DNA from: Flavobacterium psychrophilum
Lineage (GTDB): Bacteria; Bacteroidota; Bacteroidia; Flavobacteriales; Flavobacteriaceae
DNA: 5,225 nucleotides
Assembly (NCBI GenBank): GCA_003243255.1
Contig: QFQM01000279.1
Coordinates: 1-5,225, forward strand
Reading direction: 5' to 3'
Shown in pieces: positions 5,014-5,225 of this stretch (the stretch's first letter is position 1; each line of letters begins with the position of its first letter). Under the pieces are notes generated by a model. It was not told the DNA's origin. It ran no database searches and saw only the letters and a list, made by a program, of their open reading frames with translations. The translations under genes and the position numbers were made by a program.

Positions 5014-5024
5014 GTTTACATTTG
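5000..5024 (+). promoter_or_regulatory. Candidate promoter of the DUF58 gene (TACATTTG)
   Basis: TACATTTG (5017-5024) matches the Bacteroidota -7 consensus TAnnTTTG exactly and ends 5 bases before the ATG of the next gene. The nearest upstream TTG (5000-5002) lies 14 bases away, slightly short for a -33 element, and is inside the terminator hairpin of the preceding gene. A start point 5-8 bases after the box would fall at or next to the ATG, giving a leaderless or nearly leaderless message. Confidence 0.5.
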
Positions 5025-5029
5025 GAATT

Positions 5030-5225
5030 ATGAAGTTAGAAGGTCAATTAGAAAAAATATCAAGCTTTTCGCATCTGGAGCTGTTGGCGAACCAGATTGT
5101 GGAAGGTTTCATATCGGGAATGCATAAGAGTCCGTTTCACGGGTTCTCTTCAGAGTTTGCAGAGCATAAAGTATATAATGCAGGAGAAAGTACCAGGCAT
5201 ATTGACTGGAAGCTTTTTGCCCGTA
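5030..5225 (+). CDS. DUF58 domain-containing protein (partial, 3' end beyond the window)
   Basis: Only the first 65 codons are present. The translation starts MKLEGQLEKISSFSHLELLA and runs through an HGFSSEFAEHKVYNAGESTRHIDWKLFAR segment (about residues 37-65), which matches the DUF58 signature (G...EF...r.Y..Gd..r.IDWk..AR). DUF58 proteins usually continue into a von Willebrand-A-like fold and are encoded with MoxR-type AAA ATPases; in Bacteroidota the Bat (aerotolerance) clusters are the known example. Their exact biochemical role is unsettled. No MoxR gene precedes it here: it follows a terminator and has its own candidate promoter, so it may head a transcript. The ATG at 5030 is the first in frame after the terminator. 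Partner genes would lie past the right edge. Confidence 0.82.
   Translation, partial: MKLEGQLEKISSFSHLELLANQIVEGFISGMHKSPFHGFSSEFAEHKVYNAGESTRHIDWKLFAR

Overview
The window looks like a chromosomal segment from a member of the Bacteroidota, most likely a Flavobacteriaceae/Flavobacterium-type genome. The support is indirect. Base composition is moderately AT-rich, Shine-Dalgarno sequences are absent upstream of the genes, and several sites match the Bacteroidota -7 promoter element TAnnTTTG. The protein set is also typical: an ECF sigma factor overlapping a single-pass anti-sigma-like protein and followed by an outer-membrane-type protein, plus an HxlR/old-yellow-enzyme pair and a DUF58 protein. 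No transposase, phage gene, CRISPR array, tRNA or rRNA is visible, and no stretch over 300 bases lacks a gene.

Layout: (1) Positions 1-234 are intergenic. They hold a strong two-way hairpin terminator (18-46), an imperfect nested stem-loop (82-136), a leftward -7 promoter match (171-178) and a perfect 10+10 bp inverted repeat (181-204). (2) A single-gene TetR-family regulator (235-876) follows, closed by its own terminator. The inverted repeat just upstream is the obvious candidate for its operator. (3) A three-gene unit spans 996-3395: ECF sigma factor (TTG start), a membrane-anchored putative anti-sigma factor overlapping it by 11 bases, and a secreted coiled-coil plus beta-rich putative outer-membrane protein. 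An ECF-like promoter (AACTT, 15 bases, CGTC) sits about 30 bases before the sigma gene and suggests autoregulation. (4) An HxlR-family repressor (3776-3420, minus strand) is convergent with the sigma operon; a hairpin between the two operons contains the hxlR stop codon in its loop. (5) The regulator is divergent from an old yellow enzyme (3905-4966). The 128-base gap is packed with repeats and palindromes. (6) After a terminator, a DUF58 protein begins at 5030 and runs off the window end, apparently from a promoter pressed against that terminator.

How the genes work together: the best functional story is the HxlR/old-yellow-enzyme pair. The regulator has an N-terminal cysteine in the position used by redox/quinone-sensing HxlR proteins, and the neighbour is an FMN-dependent reductase of activated C=C bonds. 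Together they probably form an electrophile/quinone-response module. The sigma operon looks like a self-contained envelope-response circuit in which sigma factor, membrane-bound regulator and surface protein are made together. The TetR gene has no visible co-transcribed target. The window contains no clearly unprecedented system. The items most worth a second look are the symmetric divergent promoter/operator at 3781-3848, a possible leftward small RNA at about 165-18, and the sigma/anti-sigma/coiled-coil-barrel operon.
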